Under the pieces are notes generated by a model that was not told the origin of the DNA, made no database searches, and saw only the letters and a list, made by a program, of their open reading frames with translations. DNA of 64,000 nucleotides from Caldifarciminota bacterium (GTDB taxonomy: Bacteria > Hydrothermota > UBA3073), in the NCBI GenBank assembly GCA_030606335.1, contig JAUWGP010000006.1:35797-99796 (forward strand), read 5' to 3'. Made by a program: the position numbers and the translations under genes. This document shows, one piece after another, positions 25,954 to 34,716 of this stretch (position 1 is its first letter; the number at the start of each line of letters is the position of its first letter).

Positions 25954-25982
25954 ATTATACAACGATTTTAACTAAAAGTCAA
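25954..25982 (-). promoter_or_regulatory. Promoter abutting rpe (leaderless)
   Basis: On the minus strand, TTGACT (25982-25977), 17 bp, TATAAT (25959-25954). Seven bases separate the -10 from the ATG at 25946, the same spacing as at the radical SAM gene. Confidence 0.88.
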
Positions 25983-26646
25983 GCTTAAATTTAATACCTT
26001 ACCATTTAATTCTTATTTATAGTCTTTATAACTGGAAGGAATTAATCCCTGATAATTTCATATTATAAAAGGATGATTTCATAACTCAAGTTGAGTTGTA
26101 TGGATATTCAATCCACTGAATCTGTTTAATCCCCTTATTTACTTTTTCGTGATTATTCAATCCGCTAAATCCGATTAATCCGCTGACTTTTTTCTTGACT
26201 TTTCTAATTAGATGTGTTAAAATGATGAGGTTTTTAAATATAATAATCTACACACTTTATATTGTAGGAGGGACTTCACAGTCCCGATAAATGGATATGG
26301 GTTACCTGTCAGCTAACGGATCAAAAAGAGAAATATTTAGTATGTCTATGTAACAAGAGAATACGTTATTTTTTTAAAAATCATATATAACTGTGGTAGT
26401 GTAAAAATAATAAGGAAGGATATGAAAGCAAAATGTAGGGGTTCGATTTATCGAACCCAAAAGGTAAAGCAGAAATCGGATACCCACCCGACGGTAGACG
26501 GGAATCCGACCCCCACAAGAATCAGGGTGAGGCAAGCAAAAAGTAGATAACTACTTTTAAAATTGTGGGTTGTTCGTTAGCTAACGAATTAGAAGAAAAT
26601 AGGCAAAAGTTTTTTGACAATACTATAAATGTATAAAGGGGGTAAA
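25983..26646. other. Long intergenic region with two palindromic elements
   Basis: About 660 bp with no gene. A REP-like element lies at 26263-26290 (TGTAGGAGGGACTTC/ACAGTCCCGATAA) and another at 26436-26460 (TGTAGGGG followed by a perfect 20-bp palindrome, GGGTTCGATT/AATCGAACCC by pairing). Near 26485-26505 ACCCGACGGTAGACGGG is a further small hairpin. A TTGACA at 26614-26619 precedes the aminotransferase gene, but no properly spaced -10 was found. Confidence 0.7.
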
Positions 26647-27876
26647 ATGGGGAGTGATGCCATTATAAAGTTCACAGATAAATTTGGTGCAAGAAACTAT
26701 AAACCACTTCCTGTAGTACTCGAGAAAGGCGAAGGTGTCTGGGTATGGGATGTTGAAGGTAATAAGTACATGGATATGCTATCAAGTTATTCTGCTCTAA
26801 ACCAGGGTCACATACATAAAGATATTATAGATGCTGTTAAAAACCAACTCGACAGGCTTACGCTCACATCAAGAGCATTCTATAACGACAAATTGGGAGA
26901 ATTCCAGAAAAAGATCTGCGAAATAACAAAAATGGAAAAGATGTTACCAATGAATACAGGAGCTGAGGCTGTAGAAACTGCAATAAAGGCTGCAAGAAAG
27001 TGGGGTTATATAAGAAAACTCAATCCACCTGAGGCAGAGCAAAATGAAAAAAGAAAAATGGATAAAGCTGAGATTATTGTGTGCGAGAATAATTTCCATG
27101 GACGGACTACTACAATTGTGGGTTTTTCATCAGAACCACAGTATAGATTTGGCTTTGGACCATTCACTCCTGGTTTCAAGATGATTCCTTATAATGATAC
27201 CAATGCTCTAAAGGAGGCAATAACCAATAATACAGTGGGTTTCCTGATGGAGCCGATTCAAGGAGAAGGTGGAATTATTATTCCTGATTCAGGTTATATT
27301 AAAGAATGTAAAAAGATATGTGAAGAAAACAATGTTCTTATGATAGCTGATGAGATTCAAAGTGGTTTAGGAAGGACGGGACGTATGTTTGCCTGTGACT
27401 GGGAAAACACAAAACCAGACATATACATCCTGGGAAAGGCATTAGGAGGAGGTATCTATCCTGTATCCTGTATAGCATGTAACAGCGAGATTATGGATGT
27501 ATTTACTCCTGGTGACCATGGTTCAACATTCGGTGGTAATCCCCTTGCGGCAGTTACTGGTATAGCATCTTTGGATGTTTTAATCAAATATAATCTCCCT
27601 GAAAGAGCGGAGGAAATGGGAACTTACTTTATAGAGCGATTAAAAAATATCAAAAGCGACTATATAAAAGAGGTTCGGGGAAAGGGACTTCTTATAGGCG
27701 TTGAAATAAAAAGAGAGAAAGGAACTGCTCGACCTATATGTGAAAATCTTGCAAAAGAAGGAGTTCTCTCAAAGGAAACACATGAACAGGTTGTTAGATT
27801 TGCTCCTCCACTCACCATAAATAAGGAAGAGATTGATTGGGCGCTTGAAAGAATTCAAAAGGTATTTGAATCATGA
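26647..27876 (+). CDS. rocD: Class III aminotransferase, ornithine aminotransferase-like
   Basis: PLP enzyme of ~409 residues, most like ornithine delta-aminotransferase. It shows MLSSYSALNQGHIH, the PLP phosphate site MNTGAEAVETAIK, ENNFHGRTTT, MEPIQGEGGI, IADEIQSGLGRTG and the Schiff-base lysine in ILGKALGGG. The ATG at 26647 follows AAAGGGGG and is preferred to 26629. The stop overlaps the start of the antiporter gene (ATGA), so the two are coupled. Related aminotransferases using other amino acids cannot be fully excluded. Confidence 0.9.
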   Translation: MGSDAIIKFTDKFGARNYKPLPVVLEKGEGVWVWDVEGNKYMDMLSSYSALNQGHIHKDIIDAVKNQLDRLTLTSRAFYNDKLGEFQKKICEITKMEKMLPMNTGAEAVETAIKAARKWGYIRKLNPPEAEQNEKRKMDKAEIIVCENNFHGRTTTIVGFSSEPQYRFGFGPFTPGFKMIPYNDTNALKEAITNNTVGFLMEPIQGEGGIIIPDSGYIKECKKICEENNVLMIADEIQSGLGRTGRMFACDWENTKPDIYILGKALGGGIYPVSCIACNSEIMDVFTPGDHGSTFGGNPLAAVTGIASLDVLIKYNLPERAEEMGTYFIERLKNIKSDYIKEVRGKGLLIGVEIKREKGTARPICENLAKEGVLSKETHEQVVRFAPPLTINKEEIDWALERIQKVFES

Positions 27877-29078
27877 ATTTTATATTGGCTCTTGGTATTC
27901 TCCTATTCGTAGGATATTGGGGTGGTAAGCTAATAAGAAAGGTTAAACTCCCCGAGGTTACAGGCTATATTATTGCTGGGGTTCTTATTGGTCCATCCTG
28001 TTTTCGCTTAATTCCAGTTACTTTTTTGGAAAATAATCTTTCTCCCATTATTGACATTGCACTGGGTCTAATCGCATTCCTCATAGGAGCTAGTCTAAAC
28101 CTCGAACGTTTAAAGACATTGAAAAAGAGTATCTTTTGGATAACTTTTTTTCAGGCTATTTTTGCCTTTGCATTAGTATCAATTGTCATAATTACATTTG
28201 CACCATTCCTTGTTAGAATTGTTGGGATAGAAACAACAAATCCGTATATCGAGATTTTACCGATTGCAATTCTTTTAGGAACAATCGCATCAGCAACAGC
28301 ACCTGGCGCAAGCATTGCGGTTGTTGAAGAGCTGAAATCAAGAGGTCCATTTACCAGCACACTCCTTGCAATTATTGCACTTGACGATGCATTAGCAATT
28401 ATTCTATTTGGATTCTGTAATGCAATAGTATCATCTGGAGAAGGGATGCATGCGATACTAATGCCAATTGTTGAGATAGCTGGTTCGATTGCACTTGGAA
28501 TTATTACTGGATTTACTTTGAGATTCTGCTCAAAATTTCTAAGCAGTTCTTCAGAGTTCTTAGTTATAGTACTGGGTATGGTCGGCATAACATCTGGAAT
28601 TGCAATCTATTTTGGGATATCACCTCTTCTCGCAAATATGGCAATGGGATTTATAATAGCAAATAGTACAAGACGGGAACAAAGATTTATTGTAGTTTTA
28701 AACAATTTTACACCTCCTATTTATGCAGCTTTCTTTGCATTATCAGGCACACATCTGTATTTACCAGTACTGGCTAAGGTTGGTATCGTTGGGGCTGCTG
28801 CAATATTGACAAGAGCAGTTGGTAAGATTATGGGGGTATACACAGGAGGTTGTATTGCACACTCTCCTTATGATATCAAAAAATACCTGGGATTGGCATT
28901 ACTCCCACAGGCAGGTGTTGCTATAGGTCTTTCATTAATGGTAGGACAAAACCCTCAATTTGCACCTTACAGACATATCTTTATAAATATAGTACTCGCA
29001 TCTGTTGCAGTTAATGAAATAATAGGACCACCTTTTACTGCTCTTGCATTGAAGAGAAGCGGGGAAACAAGGGCTTAA
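27873..29078 (+). CDS. CPA2-type cation:proton antiporter
   Basis: A 401-residue membrane protein with about twelve hydrophobic segments and the Na+/H+ exchanger fold. Features include VTGYIIAGVLIGPS near the N-terminus, SATAPGASIAVVEE, and ALDDALAIILFG, which carries the paired Asp residues of the ion site. It lacks the C-terminal TrkA-N nucleotide-binding domain found in KefB/KefC. The next two genes encode regulatory-type domains (EIIA, PII-like) that could replace it. Its start overlaps the aminotransferase stop. Confidence 0.9.
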   Translation: MNFILALGILLFVGYWGGKLIRKVKLPEVTGYIIAGVLIGPSCFRLIPVTFLENNLSPIIDIALGLIAFLIGASLNLERLKTLKKSIFWITFFQAIFAFALVSIVIITFAPFLVRIVGIETTNPYIEILPIAILLGTIASATAPGASIAVVEELKSRGPFTSTLLAIIALDDALAIILFGFCNAIVSSGEGMHAILMPIVEIAGSIALGIITGFTLRFCSKFLSSSSEFLVIVLGMVGITSGIAIYFGISPLLANMAMGFIIANSTRREQRFIVVLNNFTPPIYAAFFALSGTHLYLPVLAKVGIVGAAAILTRAVGKIMGVYTGGCIAHSPYDIKKYLGLALLPQAGVAIGLSLMVGQNPQFAPYRHIFINIVLASVAVNEIIGPPFTALALKRSGETRA

Positions 29079-29147
29079 GTGCAATCTGTGGTTATCATTT
29101 TTACTTTTTGATTTTTACATTTTGATTTATATATAGAAGGGGGTACA

Positions 29148-29660
29148 ATGCTTTTAGGGGAACTAATAAATGAAAATCTTATAAACTGTGATATCAAATC
29201 AAATGATAAGCAAACAGTAATCAAGGAAATTGCTGACATGTTCCTTAAGTGGGGCTATGTGAGTGACAGTGATGTATTTTGTAAATCCATAATGAACCGT
29301 GAAGAAATAGAGTCAACAGCTATTGGAGATGGCGTTGCCATACCACATGGTCGTTCTAATGCAGTAAAGTCTCTAAAAGTAGCGTTCGGCAAATCAAGCA
29401 ATGGCGTAAATTTCAATGCCGCTGACAAGAAACCTGTATACATAATCTTTATGATAGCTGCACCTACAGATGCCAGAAAGGAATACCTTCAGGCTGTTGC
29501 CAAAATAGCAAGACTATTGAAATCCAGGGTTATGAAAGAAGCGCTCCTTGCATCCGAAACAAACAAGAATGTCATGAAGATTATAAAGGATTTTGACAAG
29601 ATGCTTATTGAAGACATTCGTGTTGAGACCAAGGAAGGCAGGGTTATACATAAGCAATAA
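29148..29660 (+). CDS. PTS EIIA-domain protein (fructose/Ntr type)
   Basis: A 170-residue EIIA2 domain. The phospho-acceptor His lies in GDGVAIPHGRSNAVK (about residue 65), and VYIIFMIAAPTDARKEYLQAVAKIARLL is the family's second conserved block (first part shown). About 20 extra C-terminal residues are not part of the domain. No EI, HPr or sugar-permease gene is nearby, so it is likely regulatory, in the manner of EIIA-Ntr control of potassium transport. A good site (AGGGGG) precedes the ATG. Confidence 0.88.
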   Translation: MLLGELINENLINCDIKSNDKQTVIKEIADMFLKWGYVSDSDVFCKSIMNREEIESTAIGDGVAIPHGRSNAVKSLKVAFGKSSNGVNFNAADKKPVYIIFMIAAPTDARKEYLQAVAKIARLLKSRVMKEALLASETNKNVMKIIKDFDKMLIEDIRVETKEGRVIHKQ

Positions 29661-29749
29661 AGGAATTTCCAATATAATAAAAGCTTGTAGTTTTCAGCCA
29701 TTTAATTGAATAAGCCAAAATCGGACATTATTATCTTAATGGGGGTAAT

Positions 29750-30094
29750 ATGTATCTTTTATTGGTCATTCTCAACAAGGAAGAGTATTTAGAGGATATC
29801 CTTTCTGTCTTTTTGGAACTCGGAATAGAGGATGCAGTTACTATTGATGCAGAATCTATGAAACGTTCACTCGCTGCACAAGTACCTATATTTGCTGGAC
29901 TCAGATTAGATTTAGGAAGAAGACCATTCTCGAAAATTATCCTTGCTTCATCAGATGAAAAAGATACTGCACATAATGTAGTAAAACTATTAAAAGAAGT
30001 TGATATAGACCTCGAGGTTCCAGGAGTATCAAGAATATATACAATCAAATTAGAGTCTGTATATGGCTCACCTGAGGAGATAGAAGAAATATAA
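29750..30094 (+). CDS. Small PII-like alpha/beta protein
   Basis: 114 residues. The strand-helix-strand order (YLLLVILNKEEYLEDILSVFLELGIED...) and a second half of similar layout suggest a ferredoxin-like PII/GlnB-type fold; no T-loop uridylylation Tyr motif is recognised. The ATG follows a GGGGG site. It closes the aminotransferase-antiporter-EIIA run with an 89-bp gap. A role as ligand-sensing regulator of the antiporter is inferred from position. Confidence 0.65.
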   Translation: MYLLLVILNKEEYLEDILSVFLELGIEDAVTIDAESMKRSLAAQVPIFAGLRLDLGRRPFSKIILASSDEKDTAHNVVKLLKEVDIDLEVPGVSRIYTIKLESVYGSPEEIEEI

Positions 30095-30168
30095 TACCCG
30101 CATTAACCTAACTTTTTCCTTTTGCCTATTTTTTCCATTCTTTACTGATTATTTCTCTAATAATAAAA

Positions 30169-30202
30169 TGTAGGAGCCCCGCCTTTGGCGGGGCTCCTAC
30201 CA
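30169..30202. terminator. Strong palindrome, REP-like, likely bidirectional terminator
   Basis: 14-bp perfect arms GTAGGAGCCCCGCC (30170-30183) and GGCGGGGCTCCTAC (30187-30200) with loop TTT, between convergent genes. The GTAGGAG boundary is shared with other dispersed palindromes in the window. Confidence 0.75.
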
Positions 30203-30242
30203 TAACATTTAACATATAACATTGAACTTATAACATTTTTTC

Positions 30243-30269
30243 TATCGGGATTGGGAAATCCCTCCTACA
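30243..30269 (-). repeat. REP-like TGTAGGAG...CGATA element
   Basis: Reads TGTAGGAGGGATTTCCC then AATCCCGATA on the minus strand. It differs at only a few bases from the copy at 26263-26290. Confidence 0.75.
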
Positions 30270-30300
30270 TAGTTTGTTTAGACATTAAGATAGATTGTTA

Positions 30301-31701
30301 TCAGTCCCTATCAAGGATTTGTTTTATCTCCTCAACGACCTGTGATGTCTGAACTTTTCCCTGACCCATCCTTGCCTTAAGCCATTTATCTCTTTCCTTT
30401 ATTTCACCTTCTGTTTTGTCCTTTGCCCTCAAGTCCTTTATTGTAACAACACCCTCCTTGAATTCATCTTCACCAATTATTATGGCAATGGGTATTTTCT
30501 TCTTGTCTGCGTACTTAAGTTGCTTTCCAATATTTCCCTTGCCAAGGTAGACCTCAGTATTTATTCCCTTTTCTCTTAATTTAATTGCAAGTTTATTGTA
30601 TTCATTCAACTTGTCTTTCAACATAATAGTAATAAGAACATCGGTAAAATTCTTTTTACCCTTAATAACACCTAATTTCATTAATGCTAAAACTAACCTG
30701 TCCACACCTATGGATGCACCTGTAGCTGGTATATTCTCACTGGCAAACTGTCCAATAAGCCTGTCATACCTACCTCCTCCCATTATACTTCCATATTTGG
30801 GTGCATCATTGAGTATTGCCTCATAAACAGGACCTGTATAGTAATCCAATCCTCTGGCTATGGAGAAATCAATTACCACCTTATCCTTATCTACACCGAC
30901 ACCTTTAAGATAACTATCTATCTTTCTCAATTCTTCAATACCCTCACAATCACCAAGAAGCTTATTAATCGAAGAAAGAGCTTCATTTCTTGTAGACTGT
31001 GGGAGAATAATGAATTCTTTTATTCTATTAATCTGTTCTCTTTTTAGTCCAAGCCCTCTAATCTCAGCTCCAGAGGCATCAATTCTACCATCACCAAGTT
31101 CTGCAAGAACTGCTTCCAAACCCTGCTTTTCTAATTTATCAATTATACGAAATACAGATTGTGAAAGGGTAGACTCTATTTTAGCAAATTTTATTACTTC
31201 TCCCAGTATTTTTCTGTTGCTAATACTTATCTTGAAATTATCTATTCCAAGCGCCTTAATCGATTGATACATAGCAAAAATTATCTCAGCATCTGCAATA
31301 ACAGAGGAGATACCTACAGTATCTATATCAAACTGCAGAAATTCCCTGAACCTTCCTTTATCCGGCTTATCGTATCTCCAGACCTCCTGTATCTGGTATC
31401 TTTTGAATGGTCTTTCAATGTTTTTATACTGTGCCATAACACGGGACAGAGGACAGGTCAGGTCATATCGCAGCCCAACTTTTACTTCATCGGTGTCAGA
31501 GAACGTATATATCTGCTTATTCGCCTCCTCCCCATACCCCACAAGGATTTCCTTGTACTCAAGGGCAGGGGTAGCAAGCGGAGAAAACCCAAAGGATTCG
31601 TATACTCTCTTTATTGTTGATATTACTTTGTCACGAGCAACTATTTCATCAGAGAATATATCTCTGAATCCCTTTAGTGTTTTTGGTTTTATTGTTCTCA
31701 T
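30301..31701 (-). CDS. hisS: Histidyl-tRNA synthetase
   Basis: Charges tRNA-His. A class II synthetase of ~466 residues. Motif 1 lies around GFRDIFSDEIVARD, and motif 2 is FKRYQIQEVWRYDKPDKGR. The histidine-specific ARGLDYYTGPVYEA and the GGGRYDRLIGQF segment follow, with motif 3 GASIGVDRL and a C-terminal anticodon domain (DVLITIM ... AIIIGEDEF). It is slightly longer than the typical ~420 residues, mostly at the C-terminus. I chose the ATG at 31701 (MRTIKPKTLKG); the longer frame to 31740 lacks support. Confidence 0.96.
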   Translation of the reverse strand: MRTIKPKTLKGFRDIFSDEIVARDKVISTIKRVYESFGFSPLATPALEYKEILVGYGEEANKQIYTFSDTDEVKVGLRYDLTCPLSRVMAQYKNIERPFKRYQIQEVWRYDKPDKGRFREFLQFDIDTVGISSVIADAEIIFAMYQSIKALGIDNFKISISNRKILGEVIKFAKIESTLSQSVFRIIDKLEKQGLEAVLAELGDGRIDASGAEIRGLGLKREQINRIKEFIILPQSTRNEALSSINKLLGDCEGIEELRKIDSYLKGVGVDKDKVVIDFSIARGLDYYTGPVYEAILNDAPKYGSIMGGGRYDRLIGQFASENIPATGASIGVDRLVLALMKLGVIKGKKNFTDVLITIMLKDKLNEYNKLAIKLREKGINTEVYLGKGNIGKQLKYADKKKIPIAIIIGEDEFKEGVVTIKDLRAKDKTEGEIKERDKWLKARMGQGKVQTSQVVEEIKQILDRD

Positions 31702-31740
31702 ATCTTTATTCAAGTTTATAGATTTAACACTGAATATCAC

Positions 31741-31946
31741 TTAGATAATTAATAATAGTATACCAGATAATCAGTTTATCAGTAGGAAGATTCCCAGTAA
31801 ACCAGAACATCAGGTTCTGATACACTGATAAGCTGATACTCTGCATGCTGATTTACTGGTATCCCGATATACTCTACAATCTACTGATTGTACAACATCT
31901 GATAAGAGAGGATACTGAAATTTGAAGACTTGAACCTAATTTACTA
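31741..31946. repeat. CTGATA-type degenerate repeats
   Basis: About 200 bp between hisS and the OmpA-family gene. Much of it is variants of CTGATAxxCTGATA and CAGATAATCAGTTTATCAG. No gene is seen. Confidence 0.55.
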
Positions 31947-34028
31947 CTATTCAAGTATTCTAAATTCTATTCTACGGTTTTGTGCTCTACCTTCCTCTGT
32001 ATCGTTACTTGCAATGGGTTGATTCTCACCATAGCCACGAGCAATAAGTCGTTCTGCTTCTATACCATGTAAAATAAGGTAGTCTCTAACTGATTCTGCT
32101 CGCCGGTTAGACAGATTTAAATTATACACATCTGAACCCACAGCATCAGTATGACCAGCAACTTCAACTTTAATGGTGGAATGTTCTTTAAGCAATGCCA
32201 CTGATTCATCCAATATAGGATAAGAAACTGGTTTAACCTCAGCACTGTTAGTTGCAAACTTTATTCCATGTAGAATGATTCTTTCACCCTTTTTGAATAA
32301 CTTAAACTCACGTTCTACTGTCTGTTTTGCACTAAGTGTTACTACAGCACCTTCTGCTACATAACCTTCACTTTTGATTTTTACAGTGTATGTTCCTGGT
32401 GGTAATTCAATCCGATATGTGCCTGTCTCGGCATCAGTCTGAACTACATCTTGCTCAATACCAGGGAAGCTAATCTCAGCTAATAACCCATAATTTGTGC
32501 TGGCATCAACAACCTTACCGACTAATATGGCAGTTTGAGACCTTCGTATAAGCTCAATATCAAGTATAGATGTCTCACCCGGTTTACATACAACAACTTC
32601 GCTAACTGTCACATAATCAGTTTTTTTTATCTTTACTATATATGTTCCAGAAACAAGCTCTACTTTATATGCACCTGTCTCATCAGAATGTGTTTCTGGC
32701 AGATCTGTTTCAGGGAACGATATAACTGCGATACAAGGCCTTCCTGTATCCTTTTCCTTTATTGTACCAGCAAGTATTGACAGAGGCTTTTTTTCTTGTA
32801 CAACCTTGAAATCTACAATCTGCTTCTGGTCTTGTTTTACAGTTATTGTTATAATAGAAGAGATTTTATAACCATCCATTAATGGCGAAGCAAAAGCTTC
32901 TATCTTACCTACAGGGAGCTCAACTTCATACTCACCATCACTTGTAGTTGACACAATAATATCACCAAAAGTTATCTGAGATTCCACACCTGTACCCGTT
33001 TCAGCATCGATCACCTTACCAGCAATGACTCCCTTCTTTACTGGGGGTTCAGCAAAGTCAAGTCCTTGTGAGAACATCAGTTGTATTCGCCAGGGTGGTG
33101 TGGTACCAAATCCCTTCTCGATGTTGTACTCTTCATTTAGATATAATTCGTCTGTACCAGAGAGTCTGAACTCTACGAGAAGTGTATTCCAGAAATTAGT
33201 ACCTGATGCGAACCTAAGACCTGGCGTCAGATATGTGCCACCATCATTATAATCACTATCGGTTCTACCCTCAGTATAAAGTTCAACAAATGGTATAAAT
33301 TTTTTATATAAGAATTCAATTCCTACACCATAACTGTATTTGTTGCATCCATTGTCAGGATAGACCATATACCCACCATTAAGATGCAAATTTATCTCAG
33401 GTTTGGTTTTAAGTGATGTGGATAATAGTAGTTTACCACCATAGGTAAATCCACCAGTACCAAAGTAACGAAGCAAACCACCTCTATTAAACCGACAGGC
33501 TTTGCCAAAAATTGTATCCGATGCATATGTAGTAGAAACAGAATCTCTTGTCTGTGCAGTAGAAAAGCTAACCATTGGATAAATGGCAAAGTCCATAAAT
33601 GGTAAAAGCTGTGGTGAGGTACCTCTTATAGCCCTTAATACATTAAATTTTAATCCTATTCGTGTATCACTCAAGCCATAGCTTACACAATTTCCACCAT
33701 CAGGTGTTCCTCTCGTGTCCATCATATCTACAAGAAACCTGATATCACTGTTTATTGACATGTAATCTGTAAATGAAAAACCCATACCAAGAAATATGTC
33801 AGCCAATATACATGAACCTGCTGCATTAGCACTATCCTGAGGTATTACTCCATCTATAATTTCATCCCTATCACCCCAATAACCGGAGAATCCCCAGGAG
33901 TAGCCAAAACGACCAAATGATTCTGTCTGAGCAGAGATTATGGAATTCAGACCTCTCGTTCCTGTGGGGGTAGGAGCAGACCATACAACTGTCCCTATGA
34001 GTAGAGATATGAGACCAAATACACGCAT
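31947..34028 (-). CDS. Outer-membrane OmpA-family protein with carboxypeptidase-regulatory-like repeats
   Basis: About 693 residues. The ATG at 34028 follows AAAGGAGG and opens a signal peptide (RVFGLISLLIGTVVWSA). Residues ~20-335 look like an outer-membrane beta-barrel with many aromatic-ended strands. Three CarboxypepD_reg-like beta-sandwich repeats follow, each starting with a line such as GVIAGKVIDAETGTG or AILVGKVVDASTNYG. The last ~115 residues are an OmpA peptidoglycan-binding domain (VAGHTDAVGSDVYNLNLSNR, ARGYGENQPI). It probably ties the outer membrane to the wall, with periplasmic or surface sandwich domains. Confidence 0.9.
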   Translation of the reverse strand: MRVFGLISLLIGTVVWSAPTPTGTRGLNSIISAQTESFGRFGYSWGFSGYWGDRDEIIDGVIPQDSANAAGSCILADIFLGMGFSFTDYMSINSDIRFLVDMMDTRGTPDGGNCVSYGLSDTRIGLKFNVLRAIRGTSPQLLPFMDFAIYPMVSFSTAQTRDSVSTTYASDTIFGKACRFNRGGLLRYFGTGGFTYGGKLLLSTSLKTKPEINLHLNGGYMVYPDNGCNKYSYGVGIEFLYKKFIPFVELYTEGRTDSDYNDGGTYLTPGLRFASGTNFWNTLLVEFRLSGTDELYLNEEYNIEKGFGTTPPWRIQLMFSQGLDFAEPPVKKGVIAGKVIDAETGTGVESQITFGDIIVSTTSDGEYEVELPVGKIEAFASPLMDGYKISSIITITVKQDQKQIVDFKVVQEKKPLSILAGTIKEKDTGRPCIAVISFPETDLPETHSDETGAYKVELVSGTYIVKIKKTDYVTVSEVVVCKPGETSILDIELIRRSQTAILVGKVVDASTNYGLLAEISFPGIEQDVVQTDAETGTYRIELPPGTYTVKIKSEGYVAEGAVVTLSAKQTVEREFKLFKKGERIILHGIKFATNSAEVKPVSYPILDESVALLKEHSTIKVEVAGHTDAVGSDVYNLNLSNRRAESVRDYLILHGIEAERLIARGYGENQPIASNDTEEGRAQNRRIEFRILE

Positions 34029-34102
34029 ACAACCTCCTTTATGTAACTGCAGAAAAAAATGAAAGACAATCAATCACTGGTTTCAAGCCTATACTTCCAT
34101 AC

Positions 34103-34131
34103 ATTTTACTATAAAAACTTCAAAATGTCAA
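34103..34131 (-). promoter_or_regulatory. Promoter of the OmpA-family gene
   Basis: On the minus strand, TTGACA (34131-34126), 17 bp, TAAAAT (34108-34103). The predicted leader is about 68 nt with a normal Shine-Dalgarno. Confidence 0.82.
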
Positions 34132-34152
34132 GTAAAAAAGAGGTAAAAAAAC

Positions 34153-34181
34153 TTGACTTTTTTAATATATTGTAGTAAAAT
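34153..34181 (+). promoter_or_regulatory. Promoter of the THEP1-TonB receptor unit
   Basis: TTGACT (34153-34158), 17 bp, TAAAAT (34176-34181). Only 10 bases separate the -10 from the ATG at 34192, so the leader is 0-4 nt. The two divergent -35 boxes are 21 bp apart. Confidence 0.8.
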
Positions 34182-34191
34182 AAAACCACAT

Positions 34192-34713
34192 ATGAAAAAC
34201 ATACTTCTAACAGGTAAACCCGGTGTTGGGAAAACCACTCTTATCTTGAAGGTTTTGAGTAATCTAAATTGCGATGTAATAGGGTTCTATACACAAGAGA
34301 TAAGAAAGGGTAATACAAGAGTGGGTTTTGAGCTTGTTGAGATAAGTGATGAAAAAAGAGAGGTGTTTGCACATATCGATTTTGATAAACGATACAGGGT
34401 GGGCAGGTATGGGGTGGATATATCTATACTTGAAGAGATTGGGGTGGAGTCGATAAAAAGGGGTATAATAGAGAAAAAACTAATCGTTATTGACGAGATT
34501 GGTAAGATGGAGCTGTATTCACAAAGATTTCAAGAAGCAGTTACACTTGCACTCAATTCACCATCACCTGTTTTAGCAACCATAACCAGAAGCTCTATAC
34601 CTTTTGTTAATGATGTTAAACAGAGAAAGGATGTAACTATCTTAGCGATAACAAGAAACAAAAGGGATGAACTTTTAGAGAAGCTCATTGCAAGTCTGAA
34701 GGGCTGGAAGTAA
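34192..34713 (+). CDS. THEP1-type nucleoside-triphosphatase
   Basis: A 173-residue P-loop NTPase. Walker A is GKPGVGKTT (8-16) and Walker B with the family signature is VIDEIGKMEL; DVIGFYTQEIR is also conserved in the family. Characterised members hydrolyse NTPs slowly, with unknown cellular role. I start it at the ATG at 34192 because the longer frame begins at a TTG that is itself the -35 box. The receptor gene begins three bases after its stop. Confidence 0.9.
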   Translation: MKNILLTGKPGVGKTTLILKVLSNLNCDVIGFYTQEIRKGNTRVGFELVEISDEKREVFAHIDFDKRYRVGRYGVDISILEEIGVESIKRGIIEKKLIVIDEIGKMELYSQRFQEAVTLALNSPSPVLATITRSSIPFVNDVKQRKDVTILAITRNKRDELLEKLIASLKGWK

Positions 34714-34716
34714 ATT

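Noticed and set aside
26436..26460. GGTTCGATT-like sequence considered as a tRNA T-arm
   Set aside because: It is a perfect palindrome shared with other dispersed elements, with no acceptor stem, D-arm or anticodon arm around it.
26614..26637. TTGACA...TATAAA as a promoter for the aminotransferase gene
   Set aside because: The spacing is only 12 bp, too short for a sigma70-type promoter.
34153..34191. Extended N-terminus of the THEP1 protein starting at TTG 34153
   Set aside because: That TTG is the promoter's -35 box and the added residues precede the conserved family start.
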